A stretch of 29,814 nucleotides of DNA from Nanobdellota archaeon (GCA_018901675.1 JAHIEH010000013.1:1-29814); one strand, 5' to 3'; shown: positions 14,930 to 21,784, counted from the stretch's first letter. Numbers and translations: made by a program. Notes: a model not told the origin generated them from the sequence alone.

Positions 14930-14940
14930 ACTTTTTAAAC
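14930..14940 (+). promoter_or_regulatory. TATA box of the tandem-hairpin RNA and tRNA-Thr
   Basis: ACTTTTTAAAC is centred near 14935, so transcription would start near 14961, the first base of the first repeat unit rather than at the tRNA. No other TATA box lies between here and tRNA-Thr. Confidence 0.6.
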
Positions 14941-14959
14941 AGATAAATATTGATTTTAT

Positions 14960-15074
14960 CACTCTTGAAGCAAATTCAAGGGAGATGGTCTAAGGAAGAA
15001 CCGTTAGGTTCTGCTTACACTCTTGAAGCAAATTCAAGGGAAAGTTGATAAGAGAAACCGTTAGGTTGTCTTAT
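14960..15074 (+). ncRNA. Tandem two-hairpin RNA leading into tRNA-Thr
   Basis: Two units of 58 and 57 nt (14960-15017, 15018-15074). Each has hairpin a, stem CTCTTGAA/TTCAAGGG with loop GCAAA, identical in both units. Each also has hairpin b with loop GTTA, whose stem differs between units while pairing is preserved. In unit 1, TAAG and AGAACC pair with GGTTCT and CTTA around a GA/G internal loop. In unit 2, ATAAGA and AACC pair with GGTT and TCTTAT around a GA/G internal loop. Unit 2 ends exactly one base before G1 of the tRNA. It is not a known RNA class to me; it has no C/D or H/ACA boxes and no ORF. Confidence 0.55.
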
Positions 15075-15146
15075 GCCTCCATAGCTCAGTGGCAGAGCGG
15101 CGGTTTTGTAAACCGTAGGTCGGGGGTTCAAATCCCTCTGGAGGCT
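15075..15146 (+). tRNA. tRNA-Thr(TGT)
   Basis: 72 nt. The acceptor stem GCCTCCA pairs with TGGAGGC, discriminator T. The anticodon stem GCGGT/ACCGT has loop TTTGTAA and anticodon TGT (ACA codons). The T arm is GGGGG-TTCAAAT-CCCTC with one mismatch or G-U pair. No intron and no CCA. It is directly preceded by the tandem-hairpin RNA and ends 3 bp before the stop codon of the convergent GINS gene. Confidence 0.94.
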
Positions 15147-15149
15147 TTC

Positions 15150-15707
15150 TCACTCATTCTGAACAACCTCTGCTTTTCCATCATCAACAAGTATTTTAAC
15201 AATCTCCCTTGGAAGATTAGCAATCTGCCCTTTTTTAAACGGACCTACAACCTCACCATTCAAACCCATAAACTCGCCGACATCATCATTAAAAACAACA
15301 AGCTCATTTCTTTTTTCTTCCTCTTTCTTCCCATTAAACTCTTCATTCATCTTCTTGTCAATCAAATCTATGCTTTTCATCAACTCCTCAAACAGCTCTT
15401 TCTCAAGACTAAGCATATTTTCAAAATCCTGCTTGGAAATTCCTGTTTCAGCGGCAACCAAAACAAGAGTTAGAAGTTTCTTTCGCCTTCTTAGCATCAG
15501 CTCTTTAAAAATGGTAATTGCATTCTCCAGTTGCTTTTTTGTCTTTATTATTACATCAGAAAATTCATTATCCTCCTTGGAAGCAATCTCTTTTTTCTCT
15601 TTCAAATAACCAGCTACTTCCTGAATGAAGTTCTTCTGCAACGGCTGTAATTGTTCAGCATATCTCTCTTTCCTTGCTGCTTCATAAATATCATTATAAG
15701 TTATCAT
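15150..15707 (-). CDS. GINS complex subunit Gins51 (Gins15 family)
   Basis: Archaeal replication factor that links MCM helicase and the GAN/RecJ-like protein at the fork. Seen: N-terminal helical A domain (YNDIYEAARKERYAEQLQPLQKNFIQEVAGYLKEKKE), the central helix ending FKELMLRRRKKLLTLVLVAA, an acidic linker, and the small C-terminal B domain VVFNDDVGEFMGLNGEVVGPF and KKGQIANLPREIVKILVDDGKAEVV. The last is the hallmark of Gins51 (F.G.DG..YGPF..GD...LP..NA..L...G.A). The frame is open to TTG 15716 and ATG 15713. ATG 15707 is preferred from the TATA-like TTAAAAAT near 15728-15736. It is convergent with tRNA-Thr. Confidence 0.88.
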   Translation of the reverse strand: MITYNDIYEAARKERYAEQLQPLQKNFIQEVAGYLKEKKEIASKEDNEFSDVIIKTKKQLENAITIFKELMLRRRKKLLTLVLVAAETGISKQDFENMLSLEKELFEELMKSIDLIDKKMNEEFNGKKEEEKRNELVVFNDDVGEFMGLNGEVVGPFKKGQIANLPREIVKILVDDGKAEVVQNE

Positions 15708-15815
15708 AATCATCAAAATAAAGGGGGATTTTTAATTATTATTATAGTAAAAAAGGTTATACTCCGCTAAATTTACGAATAGATAATGTAAAAACTAAAC
15801 ACTCCGCACTCTTTT

Positions 15816-17063
15816 CTACTTCAAAAACCCTGCTTTCTTAAACAATTCGTTTCCATTCATTTTTCCTAAGCTTCCACTCTTTGCCTCTTTTTCTGTAAAT
15901 CTCCTTTCTTCTGGCTTCTGCATATTATAAAGCAGAACAGGAACAGGGTCAGCAGAATGGCTTTTTATTCTACATGGGGTGGTATGGTCGCAGGTTACAA
16001 GAACTTTAATCTCATTTGGAGGGGCAAAATTCTTTAAAAATAAAAAAAGTGTTTTATCAATATATTCCAGCATTGCTTTTTTTTCAAGAGGCTTGTTGTC
16101 ATGCCCAGGAATATCTGTTTCTTTAATGTGAATATAAGCATAATCTGCTTTCTTATAATTTCCTTCAATAGTTTTTATGGAAAAATCACATGCCTTTTTC
16201 AGCCCTTCATATAGATTTTCATAAACATCCATCTCCTTTAACTCAGGGTATTCAAAAGAAAAAGTGTTCATCCCAGAAAGTTTGGAAAATCCAATTTCCA
16301 AAGGCATATATGCAATTGAAAGCCATTTTTTGTATTGGATTAGTTTAGGGTTTTCTATGCCCCCTCCCCTAACAAGAAGAAAATTAGCAGGCATAAGCCC
16401 TTTTTTCCTCCTTGCTTCATTTACAGGATGTATATTCAAAATTGCGTATGCTTCTCGGATGAATTCGTTTACCATATTTACTGTGTATTGAGAAGTTTCA
16501 TCATCATCCAAGGCTATGCAGTTTTTTATTTTATCCACTGTGTTTAACCTTCCTGCTTTATAATAAGAAATGTCATTTCCAGAGAAGTTATCAGAAAGCC
16601 CGCCTCTCAAAACTAAAACACCCCTATGCTGGATAGTTGGCTTGAATATAAACTTTGAACTAAGCTTTATTTTTTTGTTTAGCTCTTTAGCAAGAATTTC
16701 TGCTTCTTCTGTTGTCAGAGTTCTACCTGCCCTCCTGTCTAAAATGTTTCCCCCTTTTAGAGAATCAATCGTAGCAAAATTGCTCCTTAAAGCTAAATCG
16801 CCCCGAGTCAATTTTATTCCTGCTCCTACTGCTTCTAACTGCCCCCTTGTACTTGAGATTAAATCATTGCCAAATATAGAAACAATTGCTTCATCTGATT
16901 CAGGGATAAAACCCGGCTTAACAGGATTCATCAGCCCAAGCTCCCCTCGCGCAGCCAAGAAATTTAAATTAGGCATATTAGCCGCTTCTAATGGCGTTTG
17001 TTCATTCAGCTGGCCGTTAGGCAAATCTGCAGCCCCATCAAGTATAACAAGTATGCCTTTCAT
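15816..17063 (-). CDS. apgM: 2,3-bisphosphoglycerate-independent phosphoglycerate mutase, archaeal type
   Basis: Interconverts 3- and 2-phosphoglycerate in glycolysis/gluconeogenesis using two metal ions; alkaline phosphatase superfamily. Seen: MKGILVILDGAADLP (metal Asp), TPLEAANMPNLNFLAARGELGLM, PESDEAIVSIFGND (region of the catalytic Ser), RRAGRTLTTEEA, an inserted domain with FKPTIQHRGVLVLRGGLSDNFSGNDI, YIHIKETDIPGHDN (metal ligands D, H, D), VTCDHTTPCRIKSHSADPVPVLLY (metal D/H and second H), and SLGKMNGNELF at the end. The 415 residues are normal for the archaeal family. ATG 17063 is supported by TATA 17076-17089. GINS51 follows 100 bp downstream on the same strand with a possible promoter of its own. 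Confidence 0.95.
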   Translation of the reverse strand: MKGILVILDGAADLPNGQLNEQTPLEAANMPNLNFLAARGELGLMNPVKPGFIPESDEAIVSIFGNDLISSTRGQLEAVGAGIKLTRGDLALRSNFATIDSLKGGNILDRRAGRTLTTEEAEILAKELNKKIKLSSKFIFKPTIQHRGVLVLRGGLSDNFSGNDISYYKAGRLNTVDKIKNCIALDDDETSQYTVNMVNEFIREAYAILNIHPVNEARRKKGLMPANFLLVRGGGIENPKLIQYKKWLSIAYMPLEIGFSKLSGMNTFSFEYPELKEMDVYENLYEGLKKACDFSIKTIEGNYKKADYAYIHIKETDIPGHDNKPLEKKAMLEYIDKTLFLFLKNFAPPNEIKVLVTCDHTTPCRIKSHSADPVPVLLYNMQKPEERRFTEKEAKSGSLGKMNGNELFKKAGFLK

Positions 17064-17075
17064 TTTGAAAATTTC

Positions 17076-17089
17076 CTATTTTTAATATA
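17076..17089 (-). promoter_or_regulatory. TATA box of apgM
   Basis: Minus-strand TATATTAAAAATAG is centred about 20-26 nt before ATG 17063. A separate plus-strand TTTATAAAAATTTAT at 17115-17128 has no convincing gene to serve. Confidence 0.5.
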
Positions 17090-17203
17090 TCTCATAGAAT
17101 TAAGTTATTGTTTCTTTATAAAAATTTATATGCTCTCTGGAATAGCAACAACCCTCAAAAAATCCACAGAAAAGCAACCAAGCGAAAACAATAATCAATA
17201 GGC

Positions 17204-17238
17204 AAAAAGAAAAAAAAGAAAAAAAAATTAAGAATAAA
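17204..17238 (-). terminator. T-rich transcription end of the 471-aa gene
   Basis: On the minus strand the stop codon of the 471-aa gene is followed by several runs of T (lengths 5, 9, 8 and 5), the usual archaeal intrinsic termination signal, without a hairpin. Confidence 0.55.
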
Positions 17239-17240
17239 AA

Positions 17241-18656
17241 TTAAGCAGCCTTACAATATCCACCTAGATTAGGAAACATATTTGGGTCCCATACACATCC
17301 AGTACCACATCTATCCTCAATACAATCTGCTTGTCTATTTGCATAAGTCCCGCAGGATACATCCACACAAGAAAGACAATTGACTGCATCTGCCCAATAA
17401 CATCCCTCTGTAGTAGCATGACATTCTCCCTTTGTACAAGCACCATCTGCTAAACACTGATTACAATTGCTATTAATTGTTCCAGTATATGCTGGAACTT
17501 CTGTTTCTGTAGGTACGGGGTCTTCTGTCCCTGTAGAAGCACCTTCAATTACTTGTCCAATTCCTGTTGTACAAGCTCCATCAACACAATCATATACACA
17601 TTGTTTTGAATAATGCTGGATTGATTTACTTGTTGGAGAGTGGCAATAAAACTCTAATAGGGTTTTATCTCCTACACAAACGTCTGTTGCTGTTCCATAT
17701 GCTGAAGTAGTTGTTCCTAATACAGTATATTTTATTCCGCCATCGCTATCCGAACAAACAGGTGAACTACAAGCGCCATTAACACACACATTATTGCCAG
17801 TACAATTCTTGATTACTGATTTTAAATTTATACCTTCACAATAAAATTCCTCTACTTTCTTCTTAGTTGTTATGTAACATCTATCTGTTTTAGAAATAAC
17901 TATTCCCTGTTCACTAATAGCTGTTGTTGTTCCTTTTATTGTGATTATAATTCCATCATCACTAATCCCCTTATCACTATCTACACAAGATGCCGGTTTA
18001 GGAGTACATTTACCTGCATTAGCAGTAGCCTTACCTTCAACTGCCACAGATTCTCCAGTACATGAAGATTCACATTCAAGAATCATGCTATCTATCTGGC
18101 CATTTGCTGTACAATAAAACTCTTTTAATTTTTGGCTCGTCGTACCTGTAATACATTTATCAAAAGATACTGTCTGGGAATTACTTATATAAACAGCCCC
18201 GCTTTCTTCTGGGTTTTTTCCAATAACTCCTTCTCCATCTGTATCAACACAGACTACAGCTTCAGGAGCAACACATCGTGCAACATTGCTTATTGAAGTT
18301 CCATCAGGAGAATTGGCTGTGACTTCTTCAAAGCCATTTTCACATACTTTGTCAATATATCTGTACTTAGAATAAGAGCTAAACTGCACGCATGCATATT
18401 CTCTTATTATATTTCTATCGCGAGTTTGAACTTTATCCTTAAGATTTGTTACCACTCCATTTCTAACAACCCTAACAACTCCTGCAATATTAAAATCAGA
18501 TCCATTATCTGAATCCTGGCAATTAGAATACTTATACCAGCTAGAGGTATACGTTCCAACAGCTCTTCCAGTCATCCATTCACTAAATCCTGCTGTGACT
18601 ATGGAAATCATAAGAATCACTGCAATACTACTTATAATCATTACTTTATTATTCAT
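17241..18656 (-). CDS. Secreted Cys-rich repeat protein
   Basis: 471 residues. The signal peptide MNNKVMIISSIAVILMISIV is followed by TAGFSEWMTGRAV. Four imperfect repeats of about 80-90 residues follow. Each opens with C-x-D-[ST]-D-x-G (NCQDSDNG, VCVDTDGEG, SCVDSDKG, VCSDSDGG) and carries a later LKEFYC/VEEFYC/LLEFYC block, with the second half ending in C-x-x-G-[AS]-C. The C-terminal 80 residues are a separate Cys-rich region (NCNQCLADGACTKGEC, CGTYANRQADCIEDRCGTGC). All this fits a disulfide-bonded extracellular or cell-surface protein. No enzyme motif is seen. Aspartates in the repeat heads could bind calcium (inference). ATG 18656 is fixed by a strong Shine-Dalgarno site. It is a single gene between apgM and the divergent ftsY. 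Confidence 0.85.
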   Translation of the reverse strand: MNNKVMIISSIAVILMISIVTAGFSEWMTGRAVGTYTSSWYKYSNCQDSDNGSDFNIAGVVRVVRNGVVTNLKDKVQTRDRNIIREYACVQFSSYSKYRYIDKVCENGFEEVTANSPDGTSISNVARCVAPEAVVCVDTDGEGVIGKNPEESGAVYISNSQTVSFDKCITGTTSQKLKEFYCTANGQIDSMILECESSCTGESVAVEGKATANAGKCTPKPASCVDSDKGISDDGIIITIKGTTTAISEQGIVISKTDRCYITTKKKVEEFYCEGINLKSVIKNCTGNNVCVNGACSSPVCSDSDGGIKYTVLGTTTSAYGTATDVCVGDKTLLEFYCHSPTSKSIQHYSKQCVYDCVDGACTTGIGQVIEGASTGTEDPVPTETEVPAYTGTINSNCNQCLADGACTKGECHATTEGCYWADAVNCLSCVDVSCGTYANRQADCIEDRCGTGCVWDPNMFPNLGGYCKAA

Positions 18657-18660
18657 TTTT

Positions 18661-18670
18661 CACCTCCTTT
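18661..18670 (-). promoter_or_regulatory. Shine-Dalgarno site of the 471-aa gene
   Basis: Minus-strand AAAGGAGGTG ends 4 nt before ATG 18656. It is the strongest ribosome-binding site in the window and shows that this gene has a leader; the likely TATA is the TTAAAAAAG near 18710-18720. Confidence 0.75.
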
Positions 18671-18755
18671 CAATACATTGTTAATCTATATCCTTTCTAA
18701 AGAAAACCCCTTTTTTAATCTTTCTCAAAATTCCTCATCACTCACCCTTTACTCA

Positions 18756-18767
18756 ATTTTATAAATC
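18756..18767 (+). promoter_or_regulatory. TATA box of ftsY
   Basis: ATTTTATAAATC is centred 26 nt before ATG 18787, giving a leaderless transcript. Confidence 0.65.
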
Positions 18768-18786
18768 CCCTGCATCTACTATAAAC

Positions 18787-19947
18787 ATGTTTAAATTTTT
18801 AAAAGAAAAGCTCAAAAGCTGGACAAAAAAGATAACGAAAGCTGAAAAAGAAAAATCAGAAAGCCCGCAAGAAAAGAAAAAACTTGAAAAAAAGAACAAA
18901 CCAGCAAAAAAACAAGCCAAAGAAATTCCTATGCCTTTAAAATTTGATTTAGTCAAAAGAAAATACGAACCAGATTTGGACCAAATAAAAAACATAGAAA
19001 AACAATTAGAAGAAAAAGAAGAAGCAGAAAATAAAGAAGAGCCAATTCCAGGAGAACGTGGCTTTATAGCAAGAATAAAGTCAAGGATAACAAAAATAAA
19101 GCTTGACGAAAAGCAATTTGATATTTATGCAGAAGAGCTTGAAAACCTTCTTTTAGAGAATAATGTTGCCTTAGAAGTCGCAGAAAAAATTATCAAAGAA
19201 TTAAAAGAAAAAATTGTAGGAAAAGAGCTTTTAAAAAAAGAGCTTGAAGAAGAAGTGAAAGATTCTTTCAAGGAGATAATAAGAGAAATTCTTATTGAAC
19301 CTTTTGACGTTGCAAAAAAAGTAAAAGAGAAAATGAAAAGCCAAGAAAGCAAAGAGCCCTATGTTATTTTGTTTTTCGGAATTAATGGAACAGGGAAAAC
19401 AACAACAATAGCAAAAGTTGCTCATTTCCTTAAAAAACAAGGCATCTCCTGCATTTTAGCCGCAGCAGATACTTTTCGTGCTGCTTCCATAGAACAATTA
19501 AAAGAGCATGGAGAAAAAGTTGGAGTAAAAGTTATAAACCATGATTATGGAAGCGACCCTGCTTCTGTTTGTTTTGATGCAGTTCAATATGCAAAAAAGC
19601 ATGGAATAAACTGCGTTCTTATAGATACTGCAGGAAGAATGCATACTTCCAAAGATTTGTTAAGAGAAATAGAAAAAATTTCCAAAGTCTCAAAGCCAGA
19701 TTTGAAAATCTTTGTAGGGGAAAGTTTGACAGGAAACGATGTTCTTGAGCAGGCAAAAAGTTTTGATTCTTCTATTGGCATAGACGGCATAATCCTAACA
19801 AAAGCAGATGTTGATGAAAAAGGCGGGACTGCTTTGTCAGTTGGCTATATCCTAAAAAAACCAATTCTCTATCTCGGAACAGGCCAGGCTTACTCAGAAA
19901 TCGAGCCCTTTGACAAAGAAAAATTCATAAAGAGATTAGGATTGTAA
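18787..19947 (+). CDS. ftsY: Signal recognition particle receptor FtsY
   Basis: SRP receptor GTPase that docks SRP54-ribosome complexes at the membrane translocon. Seen: a Lys/Glu-rich N-terminal A region (residues 1-90) with an amphipathic start MFKFLKEKLKSWTKK, the four-helix N domain (about 95-185), then the NG GTPase: G1 FGINGTGKTTT, insertion-box region ADTFRAASIEQL, G3 VLIDTAGRMH, G4 ILTKADVDEKGG, and closing ALSVGYILKKPILYLGTGQAYSEIEPFD. The 386 residues are typical of archaeal FtsY. Its partner srp54 lies 1.9 kb downstream on the same strand. A palindrome follows the stop closely. Confidence 0.96.
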   Translation: MFKFLKEKLKSWTKKITKAEKEKSESPQEKKKLEKKNKPAKKQAKEIPMPLKFDLVKRKYEPDLDQIKNIEKQLEEKEEAENKEEPIPGERGFIARIKSRITKIKLDEKQFDIYAEELENLLLENNVALEVAEKIIKELKEKIVGKELLKKELEEEVKDSFKEIIREILIEPFDVAKKVKEKMKSQESKEPYVILFFGINGTGKTTTIAKVAHFLKKQGISCILAAADTFRAASIEQLKEHGEKVGVKVINHDYGSDPASVCFDAVQYAKKHGINCVLIDTAGRMHTSKDLLREIEKISKVSKPDLKIFVGESLTGNDVLEQAKSFDSSIGIDGIILTKADVDEKGGTALSVGYILKKPILYLGTGQAYSEIEPFDKEKFIKRLGL

Positions 19948-19953
19948 ATTTTT

Positions 19954-20002
19954 CTGAAGTCTATATGGTATGCCCAAGGTGCAGAAAGATACCATCGTTC
20001 AG
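19954..20002 (+). repeat. Nested palindrome after ftsY
   Basis: Outer CTGAA (19954-19958)/TTCAG (19998-20002) encloses ATGGTAT (19965-19971)/ATACCAT (19989-19995). It begins 7 nt after the ftsY stop and could be a 3' hairpin of that transcript or a diverged member of the palindrome family. Confidence 0.4.
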
Positions 20003-20027
20003 TGTTTAGAGGAAATTTATAACCAAA

Positions 20028-20063
20028 AAGTTTATATACTTAGTATATATATGATGTATATAT
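20028..20063 (+). promoter_or_regulatory. Promoter and operator of the second toxin-antitoxin pair
   Basis: The TATA box GTTTATATACT (20030-20040) is overlapped by TATATACT/AGTATATA (20033-20049). It is followed by ATATATA/TATATAT (20045-20063) with a 5-nt spacer and by a further ATATAT-tga-ATATAT repeat running up to the start codon. The chain of half-sites across the start is the pattern expected for autorepression by a small DNA-binding antitoxin. Confidence 0.55.
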
Positions 20064-20072
20064 TGAATATAT

Positions 20073-20327
20073 ATGAAAAAAATGGTACAAGCAATGATTG
20101 AAATTCCTAAAGAAGCAAACCACATTTTGAATATAGTGAAAGCTAGATACAACTTAAAAACTAAGAGTGAAGCAATAGCAAAAATAGTTCTTGAATGTGG
20201 CGCAAATATAATCGAGCCAGAATTAAGGCCTGAATACTTAGAAAAATTAAGAAAGATTGAAGAAGAGGGCTATGGAGAGACTTTTAATTCTATCGAACAA
20301 TTAAGAAAGAAAATAGAAAAGAGGTAA
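20073..20327 (+). CDS. DUF2683-like antitoxin
   Basis: 84 residues. The sequence MVQAMIEIPKEANHILNIVKARYNLKTKSEAIAKIV has the ribbon-helix-helix layout (strand, helix, turn, helix). With EPELRPEYLEKLRKIEEEGYGETFNSIEQLRKKIE it resembles archaeal DUF2683 proteins, which occur as partners of RelE-like toxins. This assignment is from memory of the family pattern. The start may be ATG 20073 (MKKMVQ) or ATG 20082 (MVQ); the family usually begins MVQ. The stop is one base from the toxin start, so the two are cotranscribed. AT-repeat operators precede the gene. It probably represses its own promoter and neutralises the toxin. Confidence 0.82.
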   Translation: MKKMVQAMIEIPKEANHILNIVKARYNLKTKSEAIAKIVLECGANIIEPELRPEYLEKLRKIEEEGYGETFNSIEQLRKKIEKR

Positions 20328-20328
20328 A

Positions 20329-20613
20329 ATGCCAAGAGGATACAAAACAAGTAGAGAGCTCGATAGAATTCTTGCCAAACTTCAAAAAAAAGACAGGCAA
20401 CTTTATGAAAATATTTTTAATAAAATGAAGGAAGTCATAAATAACCCTGATATTGACCATTATAAAAATTTACGATATGACATGAAGGAATTTAAACGGG
20501 TTCATGTAGGGCATTTTGTTCTTGTATTTAAATTTGATAGGATTAATAATCTTATTTTTTTCTCAGATTTTGACAATCAAAAAAACCCTTTCGTTTGTTC
20601 GTTGGGTTTTTAG
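20329..20613 (+). CDS. RelE/ParE-superfamily toxin
   Basis: 94 residues. It has the RelE-fold pattern: N-terminal helices RELDRILAKLQKKDRQLYENIFNKMKEVINNP, a short linker (KNLRYDMKEFKRVHVGHFVLVFKF) with the typical LR...K..RVH.G..VL.F strand block, and the final strand LIFFSDFDNQ. Such toxins cleave mRNA on the ribosome. The family usually ends soon after a DFDHHD-like motif. Here the last residues NPFVCSLGF and the stop are encoded by a palindrome (AAAAACCC/GGGTTTTT, 20581-20611), so the C-terminus has probably been replaced by the inserted element. Whether it is still active cannot be told. It is coupled to the antitoxin one base upstream. Confidence 0.85.
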   Translation: MPRGYKTSRELDRILAKLQKKDRQLYENIFNKMKEVINNPDIDHYKNLRYDMKEFKRVHVGHFVLVFKFDRINNLIFFSDFDNQKNPFVCSLGF

Positions 20614-20647
20614 GATGCTCAGAAATGCAGTTAGCATTTCTGACATC
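20581..20647 (+). repeat. Palindromic element, copy B
   Basis: AAAAACCC (20581-20588)/GGGTTTTT (20604-20611) is followed by the bulged-C hairpin: GATG, unpaired C, TCAGAAATGC (20614-20628), loop AGTTA, GCATTTCTGA, CATC (20634-20647). Foot sequences and the bulge match copy A (249-311) exactly, while the upper stem AGAAATGC is different. The first palindrome encodes the end of the RelE-type toxin. Confidence 0.72.
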
Positions 20648-20723
20648 ATGATATTATTTATAAAAAAAGATAAATTGAGGCTGTAATCTGTAAAAAATTA
20701 CTCAATCAATTTAATATACTAAT

Positions 20724-20736
20724 TCTTATAAATAAA
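20724..20736 (+). promoter_or_regulatory. TATA box of the 54-aa gene
   Basis: TCTTATAAATAAA is centred about 24-26 nt before ATG 20754. The stretch 20648-20723 shows no gene. Confidence 0.5.
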
Positions 20737-20753
20737 AAGAAATACACTCTAAA

Positions 20754-20918
20754 ATGGACAACCTTGAAAATCATATAGATTATATAACCAGAAAATACTA
20801 CATTCCTCTAGATGAGAAAGAAAAAGTTTTGGGATTTGTCAAGAACCATACAATTTATTGTATGGCGTGTCTGGTCGTCAAGAATCTTAGATTCTTGAGC
20901 GCACCCAAGAATCCTTGA
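20754..20918 (+). CDS. 54-residue protein, 3' end built from palindromes
   Basis: Starts MDNLENHIDYITRKYYIPLD, then EKEKVLGFVKN, which looks like an ordinary soluble helical segment. From about residue 31 the frame runs through the palindromes at 20846-20865 and 20876-20901 and ends in the next one. The last 23 residues (HTIYCMACLVVKNLRFLSAPKNP) are therefore translation of repeat sequence. A TATA box at correct spacing supports expression. It is best read as a small gene, or the 5' remnant of a longer gene, truncated by element insertion. No family recognised. Confidence 0.45.
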   Translation: MDNLENHIDYITRKYYIPLDEKEKVLGFVKNHTIYCMACLVVKNLRFLSAPKNP

Positions 20919-20996
20919 TTGACCGGATTCTTGGTGTCTTGAGCATCTCAAAAACAGAAGTTTTTGATGACTTTCAGGAATTTGCATTCCTGAAGT
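20846..20996 (-). repeat. Array of five hairpins (palindromic element cluster C)
   Basis: CCATACAAT/ATTGTATGG (20846-20865, 2-nt centre). TCAAGAATC/GATTCTTGA (20878-20898), with CG on each side and one unpaired base at 20899. CCAAGAATCC/GGATTCTTGG (20905-20934), with CA/TG beyond an unpaired C at 20904. TCAAAAAC/GTTTTTGA (20948-20967). TTCAGGAAT/ATTCCTGAA (20973-20994), with AC/GT beyond an unpaired T at 20972. On the minus strand, GATGCTC, GCGCTC and GAC feet recur as in copies A and B. Except for the 54-aa frame running into its left side, the 20919-21093 stretch has no gene. Confidence 0.72.
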
Positions 20997-21093
20997 GCTC
21001 AAGAATTTTTTTATTTTCTCACGAACTAAAGTAGGGAGTTTGCATAAAAAACAATTCTGGACATATCAATAAAGGTTGCTACAGATATAGAAT

Positions 21094-21678
21094 TTATTTA
21101 ATAATCTTAATATAATCAGTATTAACCAAAAAACCCATAGTCATAGGCAGTTTCAAGCCGGTTTGCTTCACTTCTTGTTCAATTACATTCTCCCACAAAT
21201 CTCCTTTATCTTCTGACAGATAATAAACAGGGATTAAACAATTAGAATGGGTTTTAAAATATTCTTCATTCATTTTTTGCCCCCTTGGGACTTTGAATGC
21301 TCCATGAAAAATTCCCATTCCATCTAATCTAAATTTCTGAGTCTTAAGTTTAACATCTTTGGTTGTCTGACTATTTTCCTTGTTATAAGCATGAACAAAG
21401 ATAATGTTATCTCTGTCAACATAATAAATACCCTTGGATATTGATTCCGGATCAAATTTAAGAGATGCTCTGTCGGAAATATAGTAATTTTCGCAGTTAT
21501 TCATATTTATCCTTTCTGTATAGTTTATAAAAGAAGCCAAGTCATATTTTGGACTCAATCTAAGTGAACCATGAATCCTTCTGTCCAAATTCTTCCCAGC
21601 ATCTGCTGTATAAACTACAATGTTTCTTTCAAATTTTTCTTCTAATTTTCCCTCTAATCTTGTTTCTGTTTGTTTCAT
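21094..21678 (-). CDS. Protein of unknown function, 194 residues
   Basis: Not recognised. Complete ORF starting MKQTETRLEGKLEEKFERNI, with a charged N-terminal helix. A mixed alpha/beta body follows, containing IVVYTADAGKNLDRRIHGS, NNCENYYISDRASLKF, GIYYVDRDNIIFVHAYN and GMGIFHGAFKVPRGQ. It ends with PMTMGFLVNTDYIKIIK. There is no signal peptide, membrane segment or known catalytic signature. A minus-strand GGTTTATAAATC at 21729-21740 may be its TATA box (leader about 31 nt), back-to-back with srp54. The gene lies between the palindrome cluster and srp54 and may be accessory. Coding is supported by length and composition only. Confidence 0.7.
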   Translation of the reverse strand: MKQTETRLEGKLEEKFERNIVVYTADAGKNLDRRIHGSLRLSPKYDLASFINYTERINMNNCENYYISDRASLKFDPESISKGIYYVDRDNIIFVHAYNKENSQTTKDVKLKTQKFRLDGMGIFHGAFKVPRGQKMNEEYFKTHSNCLIPVYYLSEDKGDLWENVIEQEVKQTGLKLPMTMGFLVNTDYIKIIK

Positions 21679-21717
21679 TTTATTTAATTTTTAAAAAATC
21701 TAGAAAAGCGTTTGTTT

Positions 21718-21777
21718 ATCAAAAGATTTTGATTTATAAACCTATTGATGAGTTTAAAGTTTCGCAAGCGAAACTTT
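21718..21777 (+). repeat. Two palindromes in the srp54 upstream region
   Basis: ATCAAAA/TTTTGAT (21718-21733, 2-nt centre) and AAAGTTTCG/CGAAACTTT (21756-21777, loop CAAG). The right arm of the second overlaps the srp54 TATA region, so formation of the hairpin or binding of a dimeric protein there would affect srp54 transcription. Confidence 0.5.
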
Positions 21778-21784
21778 ATTAACC
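21773..21784 (+). promoter_or_regulatory. TATA box of srp54
   Basis: ACTTTATTAACC is centred about 26 nt before ATG 21805. This selects 21805 rather than the in-frame ATG at 21745. Confidence 0.6.

Noticed and set aside
14960..15074. C/D box or H/ACA guide RNA
   Set aside because: No RUGAUGA/CUGA boxes and no ACA box or kink-turn at the expected places.
17130..17201. 23-codon plus-strand ORF after a TATA-like TTTATAAAAATTTAT
   Set aside because: The TATA centre is only about 11 nt before the ATG, so the transcript would start inside the frame; no ribosome-binding site.
20846..20996. CRISPR array
   Set aside because: The repeated feature is palindromy with different sequences, not identical direct repeats with unique spacers, and no cas gene is present.
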